Shown here: positions 29,696-38,269 of the stretch, piece by piece
Numbering within the stretch: the stretch's first letter is position 1
How the letters are laid out: every line of letters begins with the position of its first letter
Source: DASSSQ01 sp963839285
GTDB taxonomy: Bacteria; Actinomycetota; Thermoleophilia; Gaiellales; Gaiellaceae
Reading direction: 5' to 3'
NCBI GenBank assembly: GCA_963839285.1
Contig: CAWIUN010000008.1
Span: forward strand, 17,682 to 81,681
DNA length: 64,000 nucleotides
Made by a program: the position numbers and the translations under genes
The notes under the pieces: generated by a model
Seen by the model: the letters and a program-made list of their open reading frames with translations, nothing else
What the model was told of the DNA's origin: nothing
Databases searched by the model: none

Positions 29696-30577
29696 CGGGC
29701 GAGCAGCTCGGGGACGCGCCCGGAGCCGAGCCAGCGGGCCGCGTCGCGGTACTGGGCGCCGCGCTCGCCGCGGAAGAGGGCGCCGCGCAGGAGCAGCGCC
29801 GCCCGCAGCAGCCGCCGCGCCCGCTCGGCCGTGCGCGGCCCGCGGTGCTTGGCGAGGAAGCGGAGCTGGCCGCGCACGTTCTCCCGGAAGAGGCGGCCCC
29901 CGTGCGAGGCGCCGCCGACGTGCACGACCTCCGCGTCCGGCGTGAACAGCACCTGCCAGCCGGCGTCGCGGAAGCGGCGGCACCAGTCGGTCTCCTCGCT
30001 GAACATGAAGAACGCCTCGTCGAAGCCGCCGACCTCGTCGACGGCCTCGCGCCGCACGAGCAGGCAGGCGGCGTAGAGGTAGTCGGCCTCGCGGACGCGG
30101 TCGTGCGCGAAGCCGCCGGCGTAGAGCGGGTTGAGGAGCGTCGAGCCGGGCGCGAGCTTGCGCAGGAACAGGTACTCGGTCGCGAGCCCCCACAGCGTCG
30201 GGAACCCGCGCACGGAGCGCTGCAGCGTCCCGTCCGGGTTCTGCAGCCGCGGGCCGACGACCGCGGCCCGCGGGTGCGCCTCCGCGAACGCGGCCAGCCG
30301 CTCGAGCCCGTCCCCGAGGAACCAGGCGTCGGAGTTGAGCAGGCAGAGCAGCGGCGCGTCCGTCTCCCGGATGCCGCGGTTGTTCCCGGCGCCCATGCCG
30401 CGGTTTCCCTGCTCGACCACCTCCACCTCGGGGAAGCGCTCGCGCACGAGCTCGACCGTGCCGTCCGTCGAGCCGTGGTCGACGACGACCGTCTCGTGGC
30501 CGCGCACGCTCTCGAGCGCCCGCTCGACCCACGGGCAGGCCGTTGAACGTTACGACGACGACCGCGACGCGAGCCAT
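29692..30577 (-). CDS. Family 2 glycosyltransferase (rhamnosyltransferase-like)
   Basis: About 295 residues. Starts ARVAVVVVTFNG, with a break near 30530 before the frame continues VRGHETVVVDHGSTDGTVEL. The domain has VVEQGNRGMGAGNNRGIRE and LLCLLNSDAWFLGDGLERL (D-x-D-like N-S-D metal site), YLYAACLLVRREAVDEVGGF then DEAFFMFSEETDWCRRFRDA, the E-x-D-W-C-R catalytic block of WbbL/RgpF-type rhamnosyltransferases. It overlaps the membrane protein upstream by 28 bases and the next gene by ATGA. Likely transfers rhamnose or another 6-deoxyhexose to the growing unit in the cytosol; the donor is inferred from family. Confidence 0.85.
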
Positions 30578-31528
30578 CCGCGCCTCCCCCGGATCGCCTC
30601 CCAGCCGAGGATCACGGCCCCGGGCAGCGACAGCGCCATCGTCACCAGGAAGAAGAGGAACCCGGTCGCGAGCGCGCGCTCGGCGCTGACGTCGAGCCGG
30701 GTCAGGAACGAGACGAAGAACGACTCCCGCACCGCGAGGCCGTTGATCGTGAACGGCACGAGCAGGACGAGGAAGAGCAGCGGCCCCATCACGTAGTAGG
30801 GGCGCGGCGAGAGGTCGACGCCGACCGCCTTCCCCGCCAGCCAGATCGGCAGCACCCGGAACGCCTGCACGACGACCGTCAGCCCGAAGACCGAGAGGAG
30901 CAGCCGCGGGTGCTCGCGGTAGGCGTGGATCCCCTCGTAGACCGCCCGCAGCGGCCGCTCGAGCCGGAGCAGCGCGCAGCAGCGGCACCGCCCGCCGCAG
31001 CAGCGGCCGCACCGACCTGGCGAAGAGCATGAACGCGAGCACGACCGTCCCGGCGACGAAGGCCGCCTCGACCCAGAGGTAGGGCCCGACCGGGTAGCGG
31101 CCGATCGCGAGCGCGAAGCCGACGGCGGCGAGCACGAGCGTCGCGGCGCCGCCGAGGGCGCGCTCGAGCAGCACCGAGCCCGCGACCGGGCCGCCGCGGC
31201 CCGGGTGGCGGCGCGAGGTCTCGAAGATCCGCATCGCGTCGCCGCCGATCGAGGTCGGCAGGATCTGCCCGGCCGTGTAGGCGACGAAGTAGGCGCGGCT
31301 GAGCCAGCCGAGCGAGTCGTGGATGCGCCGGGCGCGCAGGAGCAGCTGCCAGCGCCAGGCCATCGGGACGACGCTCGCGACCATGATCCCGAGCGCGACC
31401 GCGAACCAGCGCAGGTCGGCGTTGCCGAGCTCGTCGGCGGCCTTGCCGAGGTCGGTCTTCGCGACGATGTACCAGACGGCGAGCCCGGTGACGACGAGCC
31501 CGCCGGCGACGCGGACGAGACGCTTCAT
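30550..31528 (-). CDS. Flippase-like membrane protein (UPF0104/LPG_synthase_TM family)
   Basis: About 326 residues with eight or more hydrophobic helices, beginning KRLVRVAGGLVVTGLAVWYI. The blocks ALGIMVASVVPMAWRWQLLL and AYTAGQILPTSIGGDAMRIF, then SVLLERALGGAATLV and later LLFLVLLVPFTINGLAVRES with FFVSFL, are those of the TIGR00374/AglD-like family, known from lysyl-phosphatidylglycerol synthase and from glycolipid loci, where they are thought to flip or hold lipid-linked molecules. One stretch near 30970 is broken. ATG at 31528 overlaps the aminotransferase stop (ATGA). The function here, probably in lipid-linked glycan handling, is inference. Confidence 0.82.
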
Positions 31529-32661
31529 CCGGTCAGCCGCGCGTGCACCCGCCGCAGGGCGTCGACCGCGTCGCGCACGTCGTCGTCGGAGTGCGCCGGC
31601 GAGAGCGGCAGCGACAGCACCTCGGCGCCGGCGCGCTCGGTCACCGGCAGCGGCGCGCGCAGCTCGAGGTCGCGGTAGGCGGTCAGCCGGTGCACCGGCA
31701 GGAAGTGGATCGAGGTGCCGATGTTCTCCTCCGCGAGCAGCCGCCGGTAGGCGTCGCGGTCGCCGCCGGCGCGACTCGCGTCGACGCGGACGACGTAGAG
31801 GTGGTGGGCGTGCGTGTCGCGCGGGTCGCGGGCGACCGGCTCGATCCCGGCGAGGCCGGCGACGCCCTCGTCGTAGAGCGCGAAGTGCCGCCGGCGGACG
31901 GCGCCGTGCCGCTCCAGCTTGTCGAGCTGGACGAGCGCGATCGTCGCCAGCACGTCCGAGAGGTTCGCCTTGTAGCCGGGCACCGCGAGGTCGTAGAGGG
32001 AGCCGTGGCCGCGCCGCATCACGCGCAGGTCGTCGACGCGCGCCGCGACCTCGTCCGAGTCGGTCGCGAGCAGGCCGCCCTCGCCCGCGGCGACGTTCTT
32101 GGTCGCGTAGAGCGAGAAGCAGGTCGCGGCCGAGATCGCGCCGACCTTGCGGCCGCGGTAGCGCGACTCGAAGGCGTGCGCCGCGTCCTCGACCACCGGC
32201 AGGCCGAGCTCGAGCAGCGGGTCGAGGTCGGCGGGCTGGCCGTAGAGGTGGACGGGCAGGATCGCGCGCGTCTTCGGGGTGACGAGGGCGCGGACCGCCT
32301 CCGGGTCGACGTTCAGGTCGCCCTCGCGGACGTCGGCGAGCACCGGGACGGCGCCGGCGTGGACGATCACGTTCACGGTCGCGGGCCAGGTCAGCGAGCT
32401 CGTGATCACCTCGTCGCCGGGCCCGACGCCGACGCCGAGCAGCGCCAGGTGCAGCGCGGCGGTGCCGGAGGCGACCGCGAGCACGTGCCGCGCCTCGAGC
32501 AGCTCCGCGGCGCGCCGCTCGAGCTCGGCGGCCTTCGGGCCGGTCGTCAGCCAGCCCGAGCGGATCGTCTCCGCGACCGCGGCGACCTCCTCCTCGCCGA
32601 CGGCGGGAGGCTGGAAGCCGAGGAAGCTGGCGCGGCGGGGTCTAGACGAGAGCTCCGGCAT
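31525..32661 (-). CDS. DegT/DnrJ/EryC1/StrS aminotransferase
   Basis: 378 residues, unbroken. PLP-type sugar aminotransferase: SGTAALHLALLGVGVGPGDE (phosphate-binding loop), TWPATVNVIVHAGAVPVLAD, VVEDAAHAFESRYRGRKVG, and FSLYATKNVAAGEGG with the Schiff-base lysine, then YKANLSDVLATIALVQLDKL. The end has HAHHLYVVRVD and GTSIHFLPVHRLTAY. The enzyme aminates a keto sugar nucleotide. The RmlB-like dehydratase two genes upstream could supply a 4-keto-6-deoxy sugar. The start at 32661 overlaps the ATP-grasp gene by 20 bases, so both are co-translated. No unusual residues. Confidence 0.93.
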   Translation of the reverse strand: MPELSSRPRRASFLGFQPPAVGEEEVAAVAETIRSGWLTTGPKAAELERRAAELLEARHVLAVASGTAALHLALLGVGVGPGDEVITSSLTWPATVNVIVHAGAVPVLADVREGDLNVDPEAVRALVTPKTRAILPVHLYGQPADLDPLLELGLPVVEDAAHAFESRYRGRKVGAISAATCFSLYATKNVAAGEGGLLATDSDEVAARVDDLRVMRRGHGSLYDLAVPGYKANLSDVLATIALVQLDKLERHGAVRRRHFALYDEGVAGLAGIEPVARDPRDTHAHHLYVVRVDASRAGGDRDAYRRLLAEENIGTSIHFLPVHRLTAYRDLELRAPLPVTERAGAEVLSLPLSPAHSDDDVRDAVDALRRVHARLTG

Positions 32662-33870
32662 CGGCGGTCACGAAGCGTACGCGCTCGATCGCCCGGTCGG
32701 CCCGCGCGAGGGCCTCGGCGGGGCCCGCGCCCGTCGCCAGCACCGCCCCGGCCCGGTCGGAGCCGCGGCGCAGCGGCACGAAGACGTAGCCGGGCTCGCG
32801 GTAGACCCGCACCCAGCGGACGCCCTCGACCTCGGCCGCCCGGTCGACCCCCTCGACCGCCTCGAGCACGCCCGGGGGCGCGACGACGAAGCGGACGCAG
32901 GCGCCGCCGACCTGCCCCTCCGGCTGCGGCGGCGCGAGCTCGAGCCCGAGCGCGGCGTCGATCGCGAGCCCGTTCAGGTCGACGCCGAGCGCGGCCTCGC
33001 AGAGCTCGGCGTCGTGGCCGCCGCCGAGCCGGGCCGCGAGCTCGACGACCTGCGCGCCCGCCGGAGCCGACGCGCAGCTGCACGTAGACCGGCCCGTCCT
33101 CGATCCCGAGCGCCGCGGCGGCCGCGCGCGCGGCCTCGACGGCGCCGCCCGCGTGCTCGGCCGGCCAGACGTGCGCGAGCGCGACCCCGAACGCGGGCGG
33201 ACCGGCGACGACGCGGTCGGTCACGGTCAGGGGCGTGAAGACGCCGCCGGCGACGAACGCGTTCACCGTCACCTCGGGGCCGTCGACGAGCTCCTCGAGC
33301 AGGCAGACGCCCGAGCGGGCGGCCTCGATCGCGCGGTCGACCGCCTCGGCGAGGCCCGCCGGCTCCCGCACGAGCGTCAGTCCCTTCTGGCCCTGCCGGT
33401 CCGGCGCCTTCGCGACGACCGGGTAGCCGAGCTCCTCCGCGGCGGCCGCGGCCTCCTCGCGGGAGCGGACGACGGCGTGCCGCGGCTGCGGGACTCCCGC
33501 CTCGGCGAAGCGCTCGCGCTGCCGCAGCTTCGAGGTCGCGAGCACGGCCGTCTGCGGCGAGATCGGGTGCGGCAGCGCCAGCTTCTCGGCGACCCGCGCC
33601 GCGACCGCCACCGGCCAGTCGGAGCCGGGCGAGACGAGGCCGTCGACCCGCTCGGCGTCGGCGAGCCGCTCGACGCCGAGCTCGTCCTCGGTCGAGACGA
33701 TCGCGCGCCGGGTCGCGTGGCGGAAGCCCGGCGCGGCCGGGTCGCGGTCGACCGCGATCGTGAAGAGCCCGCGCTCGCTGCGCCGCCCGGAGCAGGCCGA
33801 GCTGGGCCGGGCCCGCCCCTAGGACGAGTAGACGGCCGTCGTGCTCCGCTCCAGGATCCCGCGCCACCAC
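32642..33870 (-). CDS. ATP-grasp enzyme (carbamoyl-phosphate-synthase-like)
   Basis: About 409 residues. The N-terminal Rossmann part begins GRLLVLGAGPAQLGLLRAAQ. The ATP-grasp core has PQTAVLATSKLRQRERFAEA, EELGYPVVAKAPDRQGQKGL (ATP lysine), SGVCLLEELVDGPEVTVNAF, then after a break near 33065 AQVVELAARLGGGHDAELCE. The C-terminal part ends with DAGALV. These enzymes join an acid to an amine using ATP, for example in formation of an amide on a sugar or lipid. Breaks near 33785 and 33065. The GTG at 33870 overlaps the RmlB-like gene by about 50 bases; no closer start in frame exists. The partner aminotransferase suggests acylation of an amino sugar, which is inference. Confidence 0.75.
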
Positions 33871-34823
33871 GCCTCATTCTCGCGATACCACGAGACGGTG
33901 CGCTCGAGACCCTCGGCGAACGACGTGCGGGCCGTCCAGCCGACCAGCCGCTCGGCCTTCTCGGTCGAGCCGATGTGGCGGTCGACCTGGCCGAGCCGCT
34001 CGGGGACGTGCTGCTTGAGGTCGCGCGGCTTGCCCAGGCAGTCGAGGACGAGGTCGGCGATCTCCGAGACGGGGATGTCGATCCCGGTCGCGAGGTTGAT
34101 CACCTCGCCGGCGACGGCACCGAGGTCCGCCTCGATGATCGCCTCGATCCCCTCGGCGTCGTCGTCGACGTAGAGCCAGTCGCGGCTCGCATGCCCGTCG
34201 CCGTGGATCGTCAGCGGCAGGTCGCGCAGCGCCTGGGTGACGAAGCGGGGGATCACCTTCTCCGGGTGCTGGCGCGGGCCGTAGTTGTTGAACGGCCGCA
34301 CGATCGTGATCGGCAGGTCGTAGGTGACGAAGTAGCTGTAGGCGAGCCGGTCGGCGCCCGCCTTCGTCGCCGCGTACGGCGAGCGCGGCTCGAGCGGGTG
34401 GCGCTCGTCCATCGGCGCGTACTCGGCGGTGCCGTAGACCTCGCTCGAGGAGATCAGGATGAAGCGCTCGACCGGCGTCCTGCGGATCGCGTCGAGCAGG
34501 ATCTGCGTGCCCTCGACGTTCGTGGTCACGAACTCGGAGGCGCCGTCGGCGATCGACTTCTCGACGTGCGACTCGGCCGCCGCGTTGACGATCACGTCGA
34601 CGCCGTCGACGACCTCGGCGACGAGCTTCGGGTCGCGGATGTCGCCGTGCACGAACGAGAGCCGCTCGTGGCTCAGCACGTCGGCGAGGTTCTCGAGGTT
34701 GCCCGCGTAGGTGAGCGCGTCGAGCGTGACGACCTCGTACGGGGTCGAGGCCAGCAGGTGCCGGACGAAGTTCGAGGAGATGAAGCCGGCTCCCCCGGTC
34801 ACGAGTACGCGCTTGGCTGGCAC
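33819..34823 (-). CDS. RmlB-like sugar-nucleotide 4,6-dehydratase
   Basis: 334 residues, unbroken. VLVTGGAGFISSNFVRHLLA is the NAD-binding loop; VVTLDALTYAGNLENLADV and FVHGDIRDPKLVAEVVDGVD are typical of dTDP-glucose 4,6-dehydratases. The active site reads SSSEVYGT with YAATKAG. RmlB has an aspartate before the glutamate (T-D-E-V-Y-G); here that position is serine, as in GDP-mannose and UDP-glucuronate enzymes. It still should make a 4-keto-6-deoxy sugar or a decarboxylated one. The GTG at 34823 shares one base with the upstream stop. Product and donor nucleotide are open. Confidence 0.85.
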   Translation of the reverse strand: MPAKRVLVTGGAGFISSNFVRHLLASTPYEVVTLDALTYAGNLENLADVLSHERLSFVHGDIRDPKLVAEVVDGVDVIVNAAAESHVEKSIADGASEFVTTNVEGTQILLDAIRRTPVERFILISSSEVYGTAEYAPMDERHPLEPRSPYAATKAGADRLAYSYFVTYDLPITIVRPFNNYGPRQHPEKVIPRFVTQALRDLPLTIHGDGHASRDWLYVDDDAEGIEAIIEADLGAVAGEVINLATGIDIPVSEIADLVLDCLGKPRDLKQHVPERLGQVDRHIGSTEKAERLVGWTARTSFAEGLERTVSWYRENEAWWRGILERSTTAVYSS

Positions 34824-35791
34824 TAGAGCTCCTTGTCGACGATGTAGAGCGGCCTGCCCTCGACCTGCCGCTGGATTCTCCCCAGGTATTCGCCGACGAG
34901 GGCGAGCACGAATCCCTGGATCCCGAGCACGAAGATGATGCCGGTCCCGCCGAAGAGCGGCCCGGGGAAGTTGCTGTGCGCGATCCAGTAGACGACGCCG
35001 TAGACGCCGAGGCCGGTCGCGGCGAGCGTGCAGACGGCGCCGAGCGTCATCCCGAGCCACTGGATCGGCTGCGGCCAGAAGCCGGCGAGCACGTGCAGCG
35101 CGAGCCGGGTCAGCCGCAGCGGCGAGTAGCGGGAACGGCCCTGCCGGGCGGCGTGGCCGACGTCGACCTCGACCACGGACGCGCCGCCGGAGAGGACGAG
35201 CGCCTTCGTGAACTTCTGGCGGCCGATCGAGCCCAGCATCGGCTCGACGGCGCCGCGGCGGTAGGCGTTGAAGGCGCAGCCGAAGTCGCTGATCGCGACG
35301 CCGGTGAAGCGGCGCAGCATCCCGTTGATCAGCCGGCTCGGCAGCGTGCGGCCCCAGGAGTCGTGCCGCACCTCGCGCCGGCCGCTGGCGACGTCGGCGC
35401 CGGAGTCGATCGCCTCGAGCAGGCGCGGGATGTCCTCGGGCTGGTTCTGCAGGTCGCCGTCCATCGTCACGATCGTCTCGCCGCGGGCGCGCGCGAGCCC
35501 GGCGTGCATCGCCGGGTGCTGGCCGAAGTTGCGCTTGAAGCGGGTGCCGTGGACGCGCGGGTCGGCGTCGTGCAGCTCCTCGACCGCGGCCCAGGTGCCG
35601 TCGCGGGAGCCGTCGTCGACGAAGACGAGCTCGAAGCTGCGGCCCGTCGCCTCGAGCGCCGAGACCGTGCGCTCGTAGAGCGGGCCGACGGTCCCGGCCT
35701 CGTCGTAGAGCGTGACGACGACCGAGACCTCCGGCGCGGGCCCGTCGCTGCCCGTCCGCGTCTCGGCCGCGTAGACGTCGGTTCCCGCCAT
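34823..35791 (-). CDS. GtrB/DPM1-like family 2 glycosyltransferase with two C-terminal helices
   Basis: 322 residues, unbroken. VSVVVTLYDEAGTVGPLYER, ELVFVDDGSRDGTWAAVEEL, GETIVTMDGDLQNQPEDIPR (the D-x-D metal site) and YRRGAVEPM with the two C-terminal hydrophobic helices (LGMTLGAVCTLAATGLGVYG and FGGTGIIFVLGIQGFVLALV) are those of polyprenyl-phosphate glycosyltransferases such as GtrB and ArnC. It makes a polyprenyl-phosphate sugar on the inner face, the donor used by the GT-C membrane enzymes in the same run. It is the first gene of the minus-strand run and lies 27 bases from the divergent DUF402-like gene, with its promoter presumably in that gap. Confidence 0.92.
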   Translation of the reverse strand: MAGTDVYAAETRTGSDGPAPEVSVVVTLYDEAGTVGPLYERTVSALEATGRSFELVFVDDGSRDGTWAAVEELHDADPRVHGTRFKRNFGQHPAMHAGLARARGETIVTMDGDLQNQPEDIPRLLEAIDSGADVASGRREVRHDSWGRTLPSRLINGMLRRFTGVAISDFGCAFNAYRRGAVEPMLGSIGRQKFTKALVLSGGASVVEVDVGHAARQGRSRYSPLRLTRLALHVLAGFWPQPIQWLGMTLGAVCTLAATGLGVYGVVYWIAHSNFPGPLFGGTGIIFVLGIQGFVLALVGEYLGRIQRQVEGRPLYIVDKEL

Positions 35792-35818
35792 TTGCAGGGG
35801 AACCGTACACTGCGGCCC

Positions 35819-36404
35819 GTGGAGGTGGGCGACGTCGTCCTGTTGCGGACCGTCTATGACGGACGGGTCAGATGGGCTGTCCCGCACCGCGTCGTCGACC
35901 TGCGAGAGGATTTCGTCGCCCTCTGGGTCGCACCCGGGACGCCCGGAAAGTGGATGGGACGCGACCAGGACGGGCGGTATCTCGAGCGTTGGGCGCGCGG
36001 CGACCCGCCACACGACTTCCGCTGGTTCGGCGCCGGCGTGCTTCGTACGACACGGCTCGGCGCCTCGCCACTCGATCGACCACTTCTGGCGCGAAGACGG
36101 CGACTTCCGGGGTTGGTACGTCAACCTGCAGGAGCCGCTGCGCGAAACGGCGGTCGGTCTCGACACCTGCGACCTCGCGCTCGATCTTTGGGTTGAGGCC
36201 GACGGTGCCTGGCATTGGAAGGACGAGGACGACTTCGCCGAAATGCAGACGCTCGGAATCGTCGATGAGCAGCGCGCTGCCGCGATCCGCGCCGAGGGCG
36301 AGCGCGTCATCTCCGCCTGGCCGTTCCCGACCGGCTGGGAGGACTGGCGCCCCGACCCCGCCTGGCCGGTGCCGGAGCTGCCGGCCGACTGGGACGTCGT
36401 GTGA
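35819..36404 (+). CDS. DUF402-like protein, copy 1
   Basis: About 195 residues. The N-terminal barrel (GDVVLLRTVYDGRVRWAVPH then EDFVALWVAPGTPGKW) and the C-terminal half with WYVNLQEPLRETAVGLDTCD, LDLWVEADGAWHWKDEDDFA and PTGWEDWRPDPAWPVPELP place it in the DUF402 group, some members of which are nucleoside tri- and diphosphate phosphatases. The pattern W-Y-V-N and D-x-x-D-W/L carries the metal-binding acids. One break near 36060. The GTG at 35819 is the likely start. The next gene is a paralogue with very similar C-terminal residues, joined by a GTGA overlap; base usage here is visibly less GC-rich. Confidence 0.75.
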
Positions 36405-36979
36405 ACCTGGCCCTGCGCGAGCGCTGGCGCGGGCGGGTCTGGCGGATCGCGCCGTACCGCGTCGTCGAGGAGCGCGACGACGCGCTCGTGCTCTGGAGCC
36501 CGCCGGGCGCGCCGGTGCTCCGGCCGGTCGACGACGCCGGCGCGGAGCTGCGGGTGCCGGGCGACACGGCCTGGCGACTCCTGGCCCGGCCCGCCTCGAG
36601 CGGCGCGCTCGGCTTCGTCCGGCCAGGGAGCCGCTGGTCGATCTGGGTCCACTTCGTCGAGGACGCCTTCCGCAGCTGGTACGTCAACTTCGAGCGCGAC
36701 CACGTCCGGGCGGGCTCCATCCTCGACTTCGTCGACGAGAAGCTCGACTTCGTCGTCAAGCCGGACGGCACCGTCCGCTGGAAGGACGAGGACGAGCTCG
36801 AGCAGGCCGCCGCCAGCGGCTACCTCGACGCGGCCGACGTCCGCGCTCAGGCCGAGGCGGTGCTCGCGGATCCGCCCTGGCCGACCGGCTGGGAGGGCTG
36901 GCGGCCCGATCCGGCGTGGCCCGTCCCCGAGCTCCCTCCCGGGTGGGAGGACCTCGGCGGCGAGCTGCAGCCCTCGTGA
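36401..36979 (+). CDS. DUF402-like protein, copy 2
   Basis: 192 residues, unbroken. Same plan as copy 1: WRIAPYRVVEERDDALVLWS, HFVEDAFRSWYVNFERDHVR, LDFVVKPDGTVRWKDEDELE, and PTGWEGWRPDPAWPVPELP at the end. FWYVNF-type and K-D-E-D acids are conserved in both copies, so neither has lost the site. The GTG start is inside the stop of copy 1. Copy 2 carries the very high GC third positions usual in this window, copy 1 does not. The stop codon lies inside the first copy of the short palindromic repeat (36976-36990). Role: possibly nucleotide phosphate hydrolysis, from family. Confidence 0.78.
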   Translation: MNLALRERWRGRVWRIAPYRVVEERDDALVLWSPPGAPVLRPVDDAGAELRVPGDTAWRLLARPASSGALGFVRPGSRWSIWVHFVEDAFRSWYVNFERDHVRAGSILDFVDEKLDFVVKPDGTVRWKDEDELEQAAASGYLDAADVRAQAEAVLADPPWPTGWEGWRPDPAWPVPELPPGWEDLGGELQPS

Positions 36980-36990
36980 CACTTCGCCAC
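36976..36990. repeat. Palindrome copy 1 (imperfect)
   Basis: GTGACACTTCGCCAC: arms GTGAC and GCCAC with one mismatch. It overlaps the stop codon of the second DUF402-like gene and is followed by A-A-GCA, similar to copy 2 downstream (shared CGTGACACTTCGYCACRAGCA). Confidence 0.55.
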
Positions 36991-37024
36991 AAGCACGTGA
37001 AGCGACCGCCGGGCCTCGGACCAC

Positions 37025-37039
37025 GTGACACTTCGTCAC
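37025..37039. repeat. Palindrome copy 2
   Basis: GTGACACTTCGTCAC: perfect GTGAC/GTCAC arms with a 5-base centre, 49 bases after copy 1, between the DUF402-like gene and the MFS gene. A direct repeat of about 21 bases (CGTGACACTTCGYCACRAGCA) covers both copies. Confidence 0.65.
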
Positions 37040-37109
37040 GAGCAGGTCGCGCTCGAGTTCGCCCGGCGGGTCCTGCAGGCGGACTGAGTCGACGGCTAAG
37101 CTCGGCCGG

Positions 37110-38269
37110 ATGACGCCGGGGCGGTACGCGGGACACGGGCGCCGCTGGCCGCGTTCCTCGCCTTCGGCACCCTCTGGGGCGGCTGGGCCGTGCTCGTGCC
37201 GAGCGTGCAGGACGCCGTCGGCGCCTCGAAGGGGGCGCTCGGGCTGGCCCTGCTCGGGATCGGGGTCGGGTCGCTGCCGGCGATGCTCGCCGTCCGCCGC
37301 CTGATCGACCGGCAGGCGCACCGGCTGCTGCCGCTCTCGCTCGCCGCGCTCGCCCTGGCGACGCTCCTGCCCGGGCTCGCCGGCTCGGTCGGCGTGCTCG
37401 CGGGCGCGCTCGTCCTCCTCGGCGCCTGCTCGGGCGTCGTCGACGTCTCGATCAACGCCGAGGTCGCCGCGATCGAGGCCGAGACCGGCCGGCGGCTGAT
37501 GCAGCTCGCGCACGGGCTCTTCTCGGTCGGCGTCATCGCCGGCGCGCTCGCCGGCGGCGGCCTGCGCGAGGCAGGGCTCGGGCGCGAGCCGATCCTGGCG
37601 CTCCTCGCCGCCGTGCTGCTCGCCGCCTCGCTCGCCAACCGCGGCCGCCCGCCGCACCCGCGCGCCGACGCGGCCGCGCCGCGCCTCCGGATCGGCCTGC
37701 CGCTGGCGCTGCTCGGCGCGGCGTGCGCGGCCGCCTTCATGGTCGAGAGCGGGATCGAGACCTGGAGCGCGCTCTTCTTCGAGCGCGACCTCGGCGCCGG
37801 CGCCGCGACGAGCTCGGCCGGGCCCGCCTCCTACGCCGCCGCGATGGCCGCGGGCCGCCTCGCGGGGCAGCACGTCGGCGGCCGCATCCCGGACCGCGTG
37901 CTGCTCGGCGGCGGGGCGCTCGTCTCCGCGGCCGGCCTGCTGCTCGCCGCCGGCGCCCACGCGATCCCGGTCGCGGCCGCCGCCTGCTTCCTCGGCGGCA
38001 TCGGCGTCTCGGTCGCGGCGCCGATCCTCTTCTCCGCCGCCGGCCGCGGCGCGCCCGAGCACGAGCGGGCGAGCGCCGTCGCCGCGATCACGACGATCGG
38101 CTACATGGGCTTCCTCGTCGGCCCGCCGCTCGTCGGCGGGATCGCCCAGTGGACGAGCCTCCGCGTCGCCTTCGCGATGCTCGCGGGGCTGGCGGCCGTG
38201 CTCGCGGCGGCCGCGCCGCGGCTCGCGCTCGGAGGAGCAGCGCGAGCCGCGGCGACGGAGCCCGCCTAG
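37110..38269 (+). CDS. MFS transporter (YbjJ-like)
   Basis: About 386 residues with twelve hydrophobic segments. The opening PLAAFLAFGTLWGGWAVLVP then SVQDAVGASKGALGLALLGI is the first helix and loop of the YbjJ group of MFS proteins; the R-R-L-I-D-R-Q loop and VVDVSINAEVAAIEAETGRR (after helix 4) with GLFSVGVIAGALAGG are also theirs. Further, GRLAGQHVGGRIPDRVLL lies between helices 8 and 9. One break near 37140 separates the first ten residues from the rest; length plus one is a multiple of three. ATG at 37110. Substrate unknown; not part of the glycan operon by orientation. It ends in a 4-base convergent overlap. Confidence 0.82.
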
